In this document: positions 38,019 to 47,901 of the stretch, one piece after another
Layout: each line of letters starts with the position of its first letter
How positions within the stretch are numbered: the first letter of the stretch is position 1
Source of the DNA: Candidatus Defluviilinea proxima
GTDB taxonomy: Bacteria > Chloroflexota > Anaerolineae > Anaerolineales > Villigracilaceae
Assembly: GCA_016721115.1 (NCBI GenBank)
Contig: JADKIW010000001.1
Coordinates: 8,501 to 72,500, forward strand
Length of the DNA: 64,000 bases
Direction of reading: 5' to 3'
Made by a program: the position numbers and the translations under genes
Notes under the pieces: model-generated
What the model was told of the DNA's origin: nothing
The model's input: only the letters and a program-made list of their open reading frames with translations
Databases searched by the model: none

Positions 38019-38318
38019 GAGATTTCTCCTTTTGAGCGATTTGTTATACAACTCATCATATAGTAAACACTTCCCACCCGTATCCATCGACCGGGGTATG
38101 TTTACCTCCGCTACTTGGGGGAGATTTAGACAGAATCTATAAACCTTCGCACCGCAAGTATGCTAAACGTTACCACTCTATATATCCCATGAATAGCGGG
38201 GAAGAGTACTCCCCAATCACAGGGTGTAAATGATGAGTGTTCAATATAAGATGAGTGTGTTCACTAAGTCTATATAAAAATTTAAATTTCAGCCTTCTTT
38301 CCAATGGAGATTTTTAGT
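38019..38318. other. Intergenic region with divergent promoters
   Basis: 300 bases between a minus-strand and a plus-strand gene, AT-rich, with a GGGGA/TCCCC mini-hairpin near 38200 and a TATATAAAAA stretch near 38270. It probably holds the promoters of both flanking genes. No open frame of note. Confidence 0.5.
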
Positions 38319-39659
38319 ATGAAAAACAGATCAATTACACTCACTCTGGCAGTGAGTTTGGTATTAGTGTTGGTAGTTATCTTAGGCTTTTCAATATTCA
38401 GGGGTACAACAGCACTACCACCGATCAGCGGCTACGGGACGAACCCCAAGCTTCCAACTCCGGATCAACGATTGATTCCCGTAATAAATGTCGCCAAGGC
38501 CACGGGTTGGATAAATGGTGAGAAACCTATAGCAGCCGACGGCACGGAAGTGAACGCATTTGCCAGCGGATTGGATCACCCGCGTTGGATATATGTGCTT
38601 CCCAACGGAGATGTGCTCGTGGCAGAAACTAATGCACCTGCAAATCGCCCAGATGACTCAAAAGGAATCAAAGGCTGGTTTTTCAATCTCTTTCAGAAGA
38701 AGGCTGGAGCCGCTGTGCCAAGCGCAGATCGCATAACTCTCCTGCGAGACGCAGATGGAGATGGAGTTGCAGAGACGAAATCGATATTCATCAACGGATT
38801 GCATTCGCCGTTCGGGATGGTATTGGTGGGAGATGTATTCTATGTCGCGAATACCGACGCAGTTGTGTCATTCCCTTATACAGAAGGGGAGACTGAGATC
38901 ACCGCCAAACCCACAAAAATAACAGACCTACCGGCAGGCACGATCAACCATCATTGGACCAAGGGACTGGTTGCCAGTGCAGATGGAACGAAGTTATATG
39001 TTTCCGTTGGTTCCAATAGCAATATCGCAGAGAACGGGCTTGCGGCAGAACAGGAACGTGCGTCGATCTGGGAGGTAGACCTTCAAACAGGCAGCCATCG
39101 CATTTTTGCTTCGGGTTTGCGAAACCCTGTAGGGATGGCGTGGGACATAGATTCTGGAACTTTATGGGTGGTAGTTAATGAACGTGATGAGTTAGGAAAC
39201 GATCTGGTGCCCGATTATCTAACTTCCGTCCAGGACGGTGCGTTTTATGGTTGGCCTTTTAGCTATTACGGAGATCACGTTGACACGCGAGTAGCACCGC
39301 AAAATCCAGACCTGGTGGCATCGGCTATCGTACCTGATTATGCATTGGGATCACATACAGCTCCCTTGGGACTTACCTATTCCATCGGAAACAACTTGCC
39401 CGCCCGCTTTGCGAACGGAATGTTTGTGGGGCAGCATGGTTCGTGGAATCGCGAGCCGCGCAACGGCTACCAAGTTATCTTCGTGCCGTTTACAGATGGC
39501 ATGCCATCAGGTGATCCATTAGAGGTTCTGACAGGGTTTATCGCTAAGAATGGCGACAATATGGGGCGACCAGTAGGCGTTGCCATTGATAAATTCGGTG
39601 CCCTTCTAGTGGCAGACGATGTTGGGAATGTGATCTGGAGAGTGACGACAGCTCCGTAA
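38319..39659 (+). CDS. Sorbosone dehydrogenase-like beta-propeller protein
   Basis: 446 aa from the ATG at 38319 (GGAGA 8 nt upstream). Signal anchor at about 8-30, then a PQQ/NHL-type beta propeller: LDHPRWIYVLPNGDVLVAET, GLHSPFGMVLVGDVFYVANT, GLRNPVGMAWDIDSGTLWVV, VGQHGSWNREPRNGYQVIFV and PVGVAIDKFGALLVADD. It matches soluble aldose sugar or sorbosone dehydrogenases that use PQQ. No PQQ synthesis genes are seen in this window. Secreted or membrane tethered. Confidence 0.85.
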   Translation: MKNRSITLTLAVSLVLVLVVILGFSIFRGTTALPPISGYGTNPKLPTPDQRLIPVINVAKATGWINGEKPIAADGTEVNAFASGLDHPRWIYVLPNGDVLVAETNAPANRPDDSKGIKGWFFNLFQKKAGAAVPSADRITLLRDADGDGVAETKSIFINGLHSPFGMVLVGDVFYVANTDAVVSFPYTEGETEITAKPTKITDLPAGTINHHWTKGLVASADGTKLYVSVGSNSNIAENGLAAEQERASIWEVDLQTGSHRIFASGLRNPVGMAWDIDSGTLWVVVNERDELGNDLVPDYLTSVQDGAFYGWPFSYYGDHVDTRVAPQNPDLVASAIVPDYALGSHTAPLGLTYSIGNNLPARFANGMFVGQHGSWNREPRNGYQVIFVPFTDGMPSGDPLEVLTGFIAKNGDNMGRPVGVAIDKFGALLVADDVGNVIWRVTTAP

Positions 39660-39690
39660 AAGCGCACGAAATAGCTCTGATCTCAAGTAG

Positions 39691-39711
39691 GACGCCCAGA
39701 AACTGGGCGTC
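39691..39711 (+). terminator. Terminator after the sorbosone dehydrogenase-like gene
   Basis: GACGCCCAG-AAA-CTGGGCGTC followed by TCTTTGTC, 31 nt past the stop codon. Confidence 0.75.
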
Positions 39712-39807
39712 TCTTTGTCTAATTAATCAAACAGTTTTGTTGACCCTGCATCAGGCCAACCACAGGTATGGGGCAAGCCGCCAAGACTTTTACAAGTAAC
39801 AATTTCT

Positions 39808-39830
39808 GCCCCGATACAATGTATCGGGGC
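39808..39830 (+). terminator. Hairpin before recQ
   Basis: GCCCCGATACA-A-TGTATCGGGGC followed by GATTTTGTTTTG, ending 26 nt before the recQ ATG. It is either a second terminator or a leader hairpin; the -10-like TATACT at 39844-39849 lies after it. Confidence 0.65.
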
Positions 39831-39856
39831 GATTTTGTTTTGTTATACTATCGCCC

Positions 39857-42040
39857 ATGCCCTCCCCTGCTTCCATCCTCAAAGAGACCTTTGGCTACGA
39901 TACGTTTCGTCCACTTCAAAGTGAAGTGATCGAAAACGTATTAGCTCGCAAAGATACTCTCGCTGTCATGCCCACAGGCGGAGGCAAATCACTGTGCTAT
40001 CAAATCCCGTCCCTTCTGTTCGATGGGCTGACTGTCGTCGTCTCTCCACTAATTGCTTTGATGAAAGACCAGGTGGAACAGTTGCGTGCATATGGTGTGC
40101 CGTCTCTTTTTCTCAACAGTACGTTATCGCCGCAGGAATATCAGGAGAACATGGAATATGTTCGCAACGGTGAGGTGAAGCTACTCTATGTTGCGCCTGA
40201 AACGCTTCTTACCCAGCGGATCCTTTCGCTTCTTGATTCCGTCCAAGTGGATTGCATCACTATAGATGAAGCACATTGTATCTCTGAGTGGGGACATGAC
40301 TTTCGCCCTGAGTATCGCCAGATCGTGGAAGTACGCAAACGCTTCCCCAAAGCAGTTTGTTTGGCGCTCACTGCCACCGCCACATCCCGCGTGCGGCAGG
40401 ATATTCGTACAACGCTCAAGTTTTCCACAACGAATGAATTCGTCGCGAGTTTCAACCGTGATAATCTTTATATCGAAGTCATGCCCAAACGCGATATATA
40501 TGCTCAGGCCATTGAAATGCTTGAACGCTATAAAGATCAATCTGGCATCATCTATTGTTTCTCACGCCGTGGAGTGGATGAACTCTCTGCCTATCTCAAA
40601 TTGCGCGGTTATTCAGTCCGCCCGTATCACGCAGGGCTCGAAGATTCAGAACGGCGCAAAAATCAAGAGGCGTTCATTCGTGACGATGCGCAGATCATTG
40701 TTGCCACGATTGCGTTCGGTATGGGCATCAACAAGCCCAACGTTCGTTTCGTCATTCACTTCGATCTTCCCAAAAGCATCGAAGGCTATTATCAAGAGAT
40801 CGGCCGTGCAGGGCGTGACGGCTTGCCCGCGCACTGCTTGCTTCTTTATAGCTATTCGGATGTCGCCAAGCTGAGATATTTCATCGACCAAAAAGAAGGT
40901 AATGAAAAACGAGTCGCTATTGGACATCTCGACGCGATTGTCCGCTACGCTGAAGATGAACGGACCTGTCGCCGTAAGCCGCTTCTCAACTACTTCGGCG
41001 AATCATACCAAGCCGATAACTGCTCCAACTGCGACAACTGTACCTCCGCCCCCACCCCTCTTGCAGACATCACCCTCTACGCCCAGAAATTTCTCTCCTG
41101 CGTCAAACGCGCGGATGAAAAATTTGGTGCGGGTCATATTGTAGATATTTTGCTCGGTTCGAAAAACGAGAAAGTATTGCGTTGGGAACACGAGAAACTA
41201 TCCACGTATGGCATCGGCACAGAGCTGACAAAGAAACAGTGGATGCATATCGCCCGTCAACTTTTGAGCATGGGGTATCTCAAGCAGGAAGGCGAGTTCC
41301 ATACGCTAAGTCTCACGGTCAAGGCGTTGGAGTCGCTCAAGAAACGGGAAACAATTTTCGGCGTCATGCAAGAAGCGGAGCGCGTCCAAACAAAAGGTAA
41401 GAAAACAGCGATCGAATATAACAGTGCGCTGTTTGCCATTCTGCGCCAAAAACGAAAAGAGATGGCGGATACAGCAGGCGTGCCACCATATGTGATCTTC
41501 TCAGATAAAACGTTGATCGAGATGTCAGCGTATTACCCGCAATCGAGTAAGAGTCTGTTGAACATTGCTGGTGTGGGGCAGGCGAAACTAGAAAAATATG
41601 GCGATACATTTTTAGAAGTAATCAAGTCATATTGTGAGAAGCATAGCATCAAAGAAACATCTCGGTTGTCACAGGCTCCACCCCCAAGTGGAAAAGGAGA
41701 AATCGGCGGTCGTACACGCGTCATTGCCGAAGCTTTCAACAACGGTGCAACCATCCAAGCACTGATGGAGCAATACGGATTTGTGACAGGCACCATCCTC
41801 GACCATTTGATGAAGTACATCATGGCGGGAAATAAGGTGCAAAACAGGGACGGTCTACAGGCACTCACTACCGCAACGCCCGACCAACAACAAATAGCTT
41901 TCGCCGCATTCGATGAACTCAGCCCAACGTATCTCAAGCCCGTATTCGATAAGTTAAATGGCAAATTGAGTTATGATGAGTTGAAGATTCTACGAATGTT
42001 GTATTTGATCTCAAGACAGGATACTAATTTAAATGGATAA
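39857..42040 (+). CDS. recQ: ATP-dependent DNA helicase RecQ
   Basis: 727 aa. Helicase motifs: Walker A MPTGGGKSLC, Walker B/DEAH IDEAHCISEW, motif VI EIGRAGRDG. A zinc-binding RQC region follows (CRRKPLLNYFGE, then CSNCDNC), with an HRDC domain (about 515-590) and a C-terminal helix-turn-helix extension (about 625-690). It unwinds DNA in recombination repair. A TATACT box lies 7 nt before the ATG and no ribosome binding site is seen, so it may be leaderless. It overlaps the next gene by 8 bp. Confidence 0.95.
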   Translation: MPSPASILKETFGYDTFRPLQSEVIENVLARKDTLAVMPTGGGKSLCYQIPSLLFDGLTVVVSPLIALMKDQVEQLRAYGVPSLFLNSTLSPQEYQENMEYVRNGEVKLLYVAPETLLTQRILSLLDSVQVDCITIDEAHCISEWGHDFRPEYRQIVEVRKRFPKAVCLALTATATSRVRQDIRTTLKFSTTNEFVASFNRDNLYIEVMPKRDIYAQAIEMLERYKDQSGIIYCFSRRGVDELSAYLKLRGYSVRPYHAGLEDSERRKNQEAFIRDDAQIIVATIAFGMGINKPNVRFVIHFDLPKSIEGYYQEIGRAGRDGLPAHCLLLYSYSDVAKLRYFIDQKEGNEKRVAIGHLDAIVRYAEDERTCRRKPLLNYFGESYQADNCSNCDNCTSAPTPLADITLYAQKFLSCVKRADEKFGAGHIVDILLGSKNEKVLRWEHEKLSTYGIGTELTKKQWMHIARQLLSMGYLKQEGEFHTLSLTVKALESLKKRETIFGVMQEAERVQTKGKKTAIEYNSALFAILRQKRKEMADTAGVPPYVIFSDKTLIEMSAYYPQSSKSLLNIAGVGQAKLEKYGDTFLEVIKSYCEKHSIKETSRLSQAPPPSGKGEIGGRTRVIAEAFNNGATIQALMEQYGFVTGTILDHLMKYIMAGNKVQNRDGLQALTTATPDQQQIAFAAFDELSPTYLKPVFDKLNGKLSYDELKILRMLYLISRQDTNLNG

Positions 42041-43265
42041 TGAATGGGATGTGATCGTAGTCGGTGGCGGGCCTGCGGGGTTCTTTGCGGCAATCCGTTG
42101 CGCAGAATTAACGCCGAAATTAAATGTATTGATCATCGAGAAGTCAAGTCAGACCTTAGGCAAGGTCGTCATCTCTGGCGGTGGGAGATGTAATGTCACG
42201 CATGCGTGCTTTGACCCCGCTCAATTGATCTCATTTTATCCACGCGGCGGGACTGAACTGCGCGGGGCGTTCAGTCGTTTTCAGCCACAGGACACGATTC
42301 GGTGGTTTGAATCGCATAGTGTGAAATTAAAGACAGAAGCCGATGGGCGCATGTTCCCTTCTACAGATGATTCGAATACGATCGCACATTGTTTGCGAGA
42401 TGCGGCGCGTGAAGCTGGCGTAAAAATGGAATTAGGTGCGAGTCTGCTAAAGGTGGAAAAAAATCCAGGAGGAGGATTCAGACTCGAGGTCCGAAAAGAG
42501 GCGAAGGTCCTTTATCTCCAAACAAATAAGTTGTTGCTTGCCACAGGCAGTGACCGTAAAACGTTGGACATCGTCCAATCGCTGGGACACACTGTTGTGG
42601 AGCTTGTGCCTTCATTATTTACATTCAACGTGAAAGACAAACGGATCAATGGGTTGGCCGGTGTGTCGGTTGAAAATGTGACTCTGCAAATGGATGCGAT
42701 CACTCAACGCGGACCGATCCTGATCACACATTGGGGCTTGAGTGGACCTGCTGTGTTGCGGATCTCTGCCTGGGGAGCACGTGAGTTATTTGAGAAGAAG
42801 TATCGAGGAAAGTTGATCGTAAATTGGCTTGACGATTATTCGTTCGATAAGGCGTTGGATATTTTGCAACACAACAAAGAATGGAAGGAGAATGTGCGCA
42901 AAAAGGTCGCTTCTACGCCTGCGTTCTCACAAGTCCCTATAAGATTATGGAAACAACTAGTTCATTTTATCGGTGACAAGAATTGGGGCGATGTTTCAAA
43001 AGCAGAGTTACGAAAACTGGCGCAAGAGTTGACTGGTGGTGAGTTCAAGATCGAAGGCAAGGGACAATTCAAGGAAGAATTTGTCACGTGCGGCGGTGTG
43101 AGTTTGAAGGAAGTGGATTTCAAAACCATGCAAAGCCGCGTAGCGGACGGTCTATTCTTTGCAGGTGAGGTATTGGATATTGACGGTATCACTGGCGGCT
43201 TCAATTTTCAATCATCATGGACAACAGGTTGGCTGGCTGGAAATGCTCTTGCCGAACGTACTTAA
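42033..43265 (+). CDS. NAD(P)/FAD-dependent oxidoreductase (HI0933/YhiN family)
   Basis: 410 aa. N-terminal FAD-binding Rossmann motif VVGGGPAGFFAAIRCAE, second motif ISGGGRCNVTHA typical of the HI0933 family, and GEVLDIDGITGGFNFQSSW at the C-terminus for FAD closure. The cellular substrate is unknown. The gene overlaps recQ by 8 bp. Confidence 0.9.
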   Translation: MDNEWDVIVVGGGPAGFFAAIRCAELTPKLNVLIIEKSSQTLGKVVISGGGRCNVTHACFDPAQLISFYPRGGTELRGAFSRFQPQDTIRWFESHSVKLKTEADGRMFPSTDDSNTIAHCLRDAAREAGVKMELGASLLKVEKNPGGGFRLEVRKEAKVLYLQTNKLLLATGSDRKTLDIVQSLGHTVVELVPSLFTFNVKDKRINGLAGVSVENVTLQMDAITQRGPILITHWGLSGPAVLRISAWGARELFEKKYRGKLIVNWLDDYSFDKALDILQHNKEWKENVRKKVASTPAFSQVPIRLWKQLVHFIGDKNWGDVSKAELRKLAQELTGGEFKIEGKGQFKEEFVTCGGVSLKEVDFKTMQSRVADGLFFAGEVLDIDGITGGFNFQSSWTTGWLAGNALAERT

Positions 43266-43338
43266 CGGAATTGTCATTGACCTGACACTGTAACTATCAT
43301 ACAATCCTTACAACTTTGCAAAAGAGTCAGGAGACGGT

Positions 43339-44001
43339 ATGTCTGAAAATACATACTTGCAAGCCATTACCAACGCCGTGATCGACGGAGAAGCAGAAGA
43401 CGCCGCCGATGCTACCAACGCCGCTTTATCGGCAAATATTGATCCCTTGGAGATCTTGAATACAGGACTGATGAACGGCGCAGACGAAGTGGGAAAACGC
43501 TTTGAGCGCAACGAATACTTTTTACCCGAATTGATGTTGGCCGGGCGTGCTTTGAAAGGCGCCATGGAAGTTGTGAAACCCGTATTATTGGAGAAATACT
43601 CCGGCGCCGAGAGCAAGGTAAAAGGGCGGGTTGTTTCGGCCACAGTACAAACCGATATTCACGATATCGGCAAGAACATCGTCTCTTCGATGTTGACCGC
43701 TGCAGGCTTCGAAGTGACCGATATGGGCGTGGACGTTCCGATCAAATCCATTATTGATAAAGCAGAGGAGATCGATGCACAAATCATTTCCCTGTCGGCT
43801 TTGTTGACCACATCCATGCCTTTCATGAAAGACCTCATTCGATTGCTGGACGCACGCGGCATCCGCCAAAAGTATATTGTTCTGGTGGGCGGCGCATCCG
43901 TCACCCCCGATTGGGCAAAAGCCATCGGCGCGGATGGCACCGCAAAAAATGCGGCAGACGCGGTGAAACTGGCACGCGAAAAGATGGGCTATACCTCTTA
44001 A
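43339..44001 (+). CDS. Corrinoid protein (MtbC/MtmC-like)
   Basis: 220 aa. N-terminal helical cap domain (about 1-90), then B12-binding Rossmann domain with the base-off motif D106-I-H108-D-I-G111 (His supplies the lower cobalt ligand), LSALLTTSM and VGGASVTPDWA. The domain receives a methyl group from a dedicated methyltransferase and hands it to an acceptor enzyme. AGGAGA precedes the ATG. The next gene is an MtmB-like methyltransferase, so they are the likely substrate-specific pair. Confidence 0.93.
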   Translation: MSENTYLQAITNAVIDGEAEDAADATNAALSANIDPLEILNTGLMNGADEVGKRFERNEYFLPELMLAGRALKGAMEVVKPVLLEKYSGAESKVKGRVVSATVQTDIHDIGKNIVSSMLTAAGFEVTDMGVDVPIKSIIDKAEEIDAQIISLSALLTTSMPFMKDLIRLLDARGIRQKYIVLVGGASVTPDWAKAIGADGTAKNAADAVKLAREKMGYTS

Positions 44002-44005
44002 CACA

Positions 44006-44038
44006 ATGTAGGGGCGGAGCAATGCTCCGCCCCTACAT
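44006..44038. repeat. Intergenic palindrome, GTAGGG family, copy 1
   Basis: A perfect 16-bp inverted repeat with one central base, half-site ATGTAGGGGCGGAGCA. It lies between the corrinoid protein and the MtmB-like gene. Related palindromes lie at 49087, 51248, 52171 and 60769. Confidence 0.7.
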
Positions 44039-44058
44039 GTCATTTATCGGAGAAACAC

Positions 44059-45429
44059 ATGCTGAATTATCTTGATATTCTTGATCGCGCGAATGAAGGT
44101 CCTTATATTTCTGAAGAGAGTTGGGATCTCGATAAGATCGCCATGACCACCAAACGGCTCGTCAAGAAATACAAACTGGAGTGGAACAAGGAAGACCTCG
44201 TCACCGATGACGCTTCTCTTTCCAAAGCGATCTTTGATGCAGGATACGAACTGGCTATAACAGTCGGCGCTTATAGCCGCACGACCGAACGTATTATCGA
44301 AATTTCGCAGGATGAGATCGACAACGGCATCCGCAACATGCCACAGTCTGTCATCATGGGCGAAGGTAAAGATGCGCGGACGTTATACGCGCGTCATCTC
44401 GACGATGAGCGGGCTCCGTTATTCTTTGGCGGGTCGCCAGGGACGCCTATTCCTGAACGTATTTTTCTCGCGAACGTTCTCTCCTATATGCAGGAGCCTT
44501 TAATCGACCTCGCTACCTGCGGCACCTTGGTCGAAGTGGACGGGCGCGAAGTGCGCACGGGTAACCCTATTGAGATCGTTTCGACACGCCGCGAACTGCA
44601 ATACATGCGTCAGGGACTCAAGCGGGTCGGGCGTGCAGGTATGGGCATGCTAGCGGCGCAATCGAGCGTTTCAGAATTGGGCGATCTTGCGGCGGCGCAC
44701 CCCGATTATTTACGTAAGTGCGACTCGCACCTCGTGCCGGTCTTGAATGAACTCAAAATGGATCATCGCAATATCTCTCGAGCGGTCAACTCTCTGGAAT
44801 ATGGCATGGTCAATGCATCGCTTCCGTGTGTGATCGTCGGCGGGCTGGGTGGCGGACCTGCTGGTTCAGCAGTGATCAATGTTGCTTCTTATTTAATAGC
44901 GAATATCACCTGCCTCGCGGACTATCACATCCTCCACCCCATTCATGTGCGGCACATTGCCACTTCCACACGTGAGGTGTTGTGGGTCATCAATGCCACG
45001 GCACAGGCGTTTGCCCGGTATGCACCTTCCATTATCGTTGCTGATATTTATCCCAAATCTGGCTCAGGGACAAAAGAGTTATTATATGAAACGGCCGCCA
45101 ATGCCATCGTCAATGCAGTGAGCGGAGGCCATCTCGAAGGCTGTGGCGCCGCAGATGGCAATCAGCCCAATTGTTCAGGGTTGGAGGCGCGGTTGATGGC
45201 AGAGGTCGCTTTGGCAACACACAGAATGAAAATGTCCAGAAAAGACGCGAATGCTCTTGTCCTCCAGTTATTATCGAAGTATGAACATGTCTTCGCACTG
45301 GAAAATGGGAACCCGGGCAAGCCGTTCGATGATGTGTATGATCTGCAAAAGATCGAACCTCGTGATTTCTGGCAGAAGATGTACGAAGAAGTCAAAACGG
45401 AATTGAAAGAAATGGGTTTAAAGCTTTAA
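44059..45429 (+). CDS. MtmB-like corrinoid methyltransferase without pyrrolysine
   Basis: 456 aa, the length of monomethylamine methyltransferase MtmB. N-terminus DRANEGPYISEESWDLDKIA matches MtmB, and GGSPGTPIPERIFLANVLSY, CDSHLVPVLNELKMDHRNIS and SGLEARLMAEVALATHRM follow the family order. In MtmB the catalytic pyrrolysine (UAG) follows RPGMGV; here the segment is RAGMGM-L198-AAQSS with a CTA codon at 44650-44652. The pyrrolysine-based amine chemistry therefore cannot operate. It parallels MtgB-type MttB relatives that lost pyrrolysine and use other methyl donors. Substrate unknown; GGAG before the ATG. Confidence 0.88.
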   Translation: MLNYLDILDRANEGPYISEESWDLDKIAMTTKRLVKKYKLEWNKEDLVTDDASLSKAIFDAGYELAITVGAYSRTTERIIEISQDEIDNGIRNMPQSVIMGEGKDARTLYARHLDDERAPLFFGGSPGTPIPERIFLANVLSYMQEPLIDLATCGTLVEVDGREVRTGNPIEIVSTRRELQYMRQGLKRVGRAGMGMLAAQSSVSELGDLAAAHPDYLRKCDSHLVPVLNELKMDHRNISRAVNSLEYGMVNASLPCVIVGGLGGGPAGSAVINVASYLIANITCLADYHILHPIHVRHIATSTREVLWVINATAQAFARYAPSIIVADIYPKSGSGTKELLYETAANAIVNAVSGGHLEGCGAADGNQPNCSGLEARLMAEVALATHRMKMSRKDANALVLQLLSKYEHVFALENGNPGKPFDDVYDLQKIEPRDFWQKMYEEVKTELKEMGLKL

Positions 45430-45501
45430 CATCCCAAGGCGTTTTCAGGGAATTATCCCTGATGCAAATCAAATACCCAAAGAAAAGAGAGGAAGAATGC
45501 A

Positions 45502-46146
45502 ATGAATACACCCACTATTATCATCATCAATCTCGTTATTCTCGTTGTCCTTGGCCTGATCGCCCGTGTGGTCAAATCTGACCCAACCGGCAAAGGCGGT
45601 TTTAATTTCAATTATTCCACTTCTGACCTTGTCATTATGGCCGTGCTCGGTGCCCTCGCCGGTGTCATCAACACCTGGATGGGAAATGTTTGGTACGCCG
45701 CCAATACTGTCAGCCCGATCTATGGCGCCGCATTACAAGGCACCTTCATGTGGGCTTACTTGCTGGCGTATTTCCTTGTCCGCAAATCTGGCTCCATGCT
45801 CATCATCGGTATCGTCGAAGCCGCTGTGGAAGCCTTGCTCGGTAACCAAGCTGGCTTGAGCACCCTAGGCTGGGGCATCGCACAAGGCATTGGCGCCGAA
45901 GTTGTAATGTGGTTCTGCAACTATGGAAAATTTGGCTGGCTGGTCTTCGGTCTCGCTGGCGCTGGCGCATCCCAATTCGGAACGGTCTGGAGCTTCGTTC
46001 TCTACGGTTGGAGCTCATTACAAGACTACCTGATTGCCGCACCTATCAATCTCGTATCAGGTTTCATTTTCTCTGGCTTGCTTGGTTTCTTCCTCGGTAA
46101 AATGATCGAAAACACCGGGTTGTTACGAGCCACACGGCGCGAATAA
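45502..46146 (+). CDS. ECF transporter substrate-binding (S) component, YkoE-like
   Basis: 214 aa with six membrane helices. Features of YkoE-type S components: DLVIMAVLGALAGVINTWMG, PIYGAALQGTFMWAYLLAYF and GKFGWLVFGLAGAGASQF. YkoE is predicted to bind hydroxymethylpyrimidine/thiamine; here it is placed amid corrinoid genes, so the vitamin or substrate may differ. AGGAAG precedes the ATG. Followed by ATPase and T-component genes. Confidence 0.8.
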   Translation: MNTPTIIIINLVILVVLGLIARVVKSDPTGKGGFNFNYSTSDLVIMAVLGALAGVINTWMGNVWYAANTVSPIYGAALQGTFMWAYLLAYFLVRKSGSMLIIGIVEAAVEALLGNQAGLSTLGWGIAQGIGAEVVMWFCNYGKFGWLVFGLAGAGASQFGTVWSFVLYGWSSLQDYLIAAPINLVSGFIFSGLLGFFLGKMIENTGLLRATRRE

Positions 46147-46161
46147 CGATAGCTGGAGCCT

Positions 46162-47901
46162 TTGGATTTTTTTGTGACGAGAAACAAAACAACAACTGAC
46201 AAACCGCTCGTCAAGTTTGATCAGGTCACGTATCAACATTATGGGAAGCCCACGCCTGCACTGGTGGATGTAAATCTAACAGTGCGGCGCGGGTCTTTCA
46301 CGCTTCTTGTCGGGCCATCGGGCTCAGGCAAGTCCACGTTGTGCATGTTGCTCAATGGGATCATTCCTCAGATCCTCGGTGGTAAGTTAAATGGCACAGT
46401 CACCGTGGATGGACACGATGTATCCAATACATCTGTGCAAGAGCTGGCCAAATCCACAGGCATGTTGTTCCAAGACCCTGAGTGGATGTTTGCCACGCTC
46501 AAAGTGGAGGATGAGGTCGCTTTTGGACCAGAGAACCTCCGTCGCGAACCTGCTGAAATATTGAAGAGTGTTGAACAATCCCTTGATTATGTAGGGATGG
46601 GACATTTGCGCAACAACCTCGTTTGGGCCATGTCCGGCGGTCAGACTCAAAAGTTGGGACTGGCTTCTGTTCTTGCAATGCAGACTCCTCTCATCGTTCT
46701 CGATGAACCCACTGCCAACCTCGACCCCGCTACCACCCACTCTGTGCATGAACTTATCCTTCGTCTGCGAGATGAAGGGAAGTCTGTTGTGCTGGTCACA
46801 AAAGACCTCGATGAATTCATGGCAGAAGCTGATGACATGATCCTGCTAGCGGATGGACACGTCATTGCACAGGGCGCTCCGCGTGATGTAGTTTCCAAGC
46901 ACGGGAAGAAAATGTTGGAGCTGGGGGTTTGGCTTCCTGAAACAACAGAGATCGGCTTGCGCTTGAAGGCAGCAGGCAAATCCATAAAGAAGATTCCGAT
47001 CACAGTGGAAGAAGCCGTTGAAGAGTTTTCCAAGACGCGCTTTAGCGCGCCGCAGGTTACATCCAAAATAGAGAAAAAAGAGAACGTTCTCATCCACGCG
47101 CAAAATACCGAGTTCACGTATGGCAATAAGTTCAAAGCCTTACGCGGTGTTTCGTTCGAGATCCGACAAGGCGAGATCGTCGCCATCGTTGGGCAGAACG
47201 GTGCAGGGAAGAGCACGCTCAGTAAAATGTTGGTTGGCTTGCTAAGACCAACCAACGGTGAACTTACCATGTTCGGGCGTAAGTCCAAGCAATGGAGAGT
47301 ACAAGACCTCGCTACACAAATCGCACTCGTCTTTCAAAACCCTGAACATCAATTCCTGTGCGATACCGTCCGTGAGGAGTTGGAATATAGTTTATTAGCA
47401 CAAGGCATCGACGACAAAACCATCGTCGCTACCCGTGTGCAAGATATGTTGAAACGTCTCGAAATCACTGAGACATCAGACAGCCATCCCTTCTCATTGA
47501 GTGCAGGCGCCAAGAGAAGGCTTGGGGTGGCAACCATGCTGATCGCAGGCAGTGCCAGACTTCTCATTGTGGATGAGCCGACCTACGGTCAGGATCGCCG
47601 TCTTACAGAAAGTCTGATGAATCTCATCAATAACTTGCGTAAGGAAGGCATCACAGTTCTCATGATCACGCATGACATGCGACTTGTGGATGCGCACATC
47701 GAACGAGCCATTGTGATGGCAGACGGACAAAAGATCTTTGATGGAAGTCCTAATTCGCTTTTCAATTCGCCTGACGTGCTGGAACGCGCATCTCTGCGTG
47801 CAACCACATTGCGACGGCTGGTAGATGGTCTGCGTGGGCAGGGTGTTTCTGTACCGGATGGTTTGAATACTGTCGATGAATTCATCGGAGCCATGCAATG
47901 A
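46162..47901 (+). CDS. ECF transporter duplicated ATPase (YkoD-like)
   Basis: 579 aa with two ABC ATPase domains in one chain. Domain 1: Walker A GPSGSGKSTL, signature SGGQTQKLGLA, Walker B VLDEPTANLDP. Domain 2 (from about 320): GQNGAGKSTL, signature LSAGAKRRLGVA, Walker B LIVDEPTYGQD. The start is TTG (GGAG just upstream) or a nearby GTG at 46174. It overlaps the T-component gene by 4 bp. It energises the ECF transporter. Confidence 0.92.
   Translation: MDFFVTRNKTTTDKPLVKFDQVTYQHYGKPTPALVDVNLTVRRGSFTLLVGPSGSGKSTLCMLLNGIIPQILGGKLNGTVTVDGHDVSNTSVQELAKSTGMLFQDPEWMFATLKVEDEVAFGPENLRREPAEILKSVEQSLDYVGMGHLRNNLVWAMSGGQTQKLGLASVLAMQTPLIVLDEPTANLDPATTHSVHELILRLRDEGKSVVLVTKDLDEFMAEADDMILLADGHVIAQGAPRDVVSKHGKKMLELGVWLPETTEIGLRLKAAGKSIKKIPITVEEAVEEFSKTRFSAPQVTSKIEKKENVLIHAQNTEFTYGNKFKALRGVSFEIRQGEIVAIVGQNGAGKSTLSKMLVGLLRPTNGELTMFGRKSKQWRVQDLATQIALVFQNPEHQFLCDTVREELEYSLLAQGIDDKTIVATRVQDMLKRLEITETSDSHPFSLSAGAKRRLGVATMLIAGSARLLIVDEPTYGQDRRLTESLMNLINNLRKEGITVLMITHDMRLVDAHIERAIVMADGQKIFDGSPNSLFNSPDVLERASLRATTLRRLVDGLRGQGVSVPDGLNTVDEFIGAMQ

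Noticed and set aside
44651..44653. TAG trinucleotide at the pyrrolysine-equivalent position of the MtmB-like gene
   Set aside because: It is out of frame (ATG CTA GCG); the reading frame has a normal leucine codon, so it is not a pyrrolysine codon.
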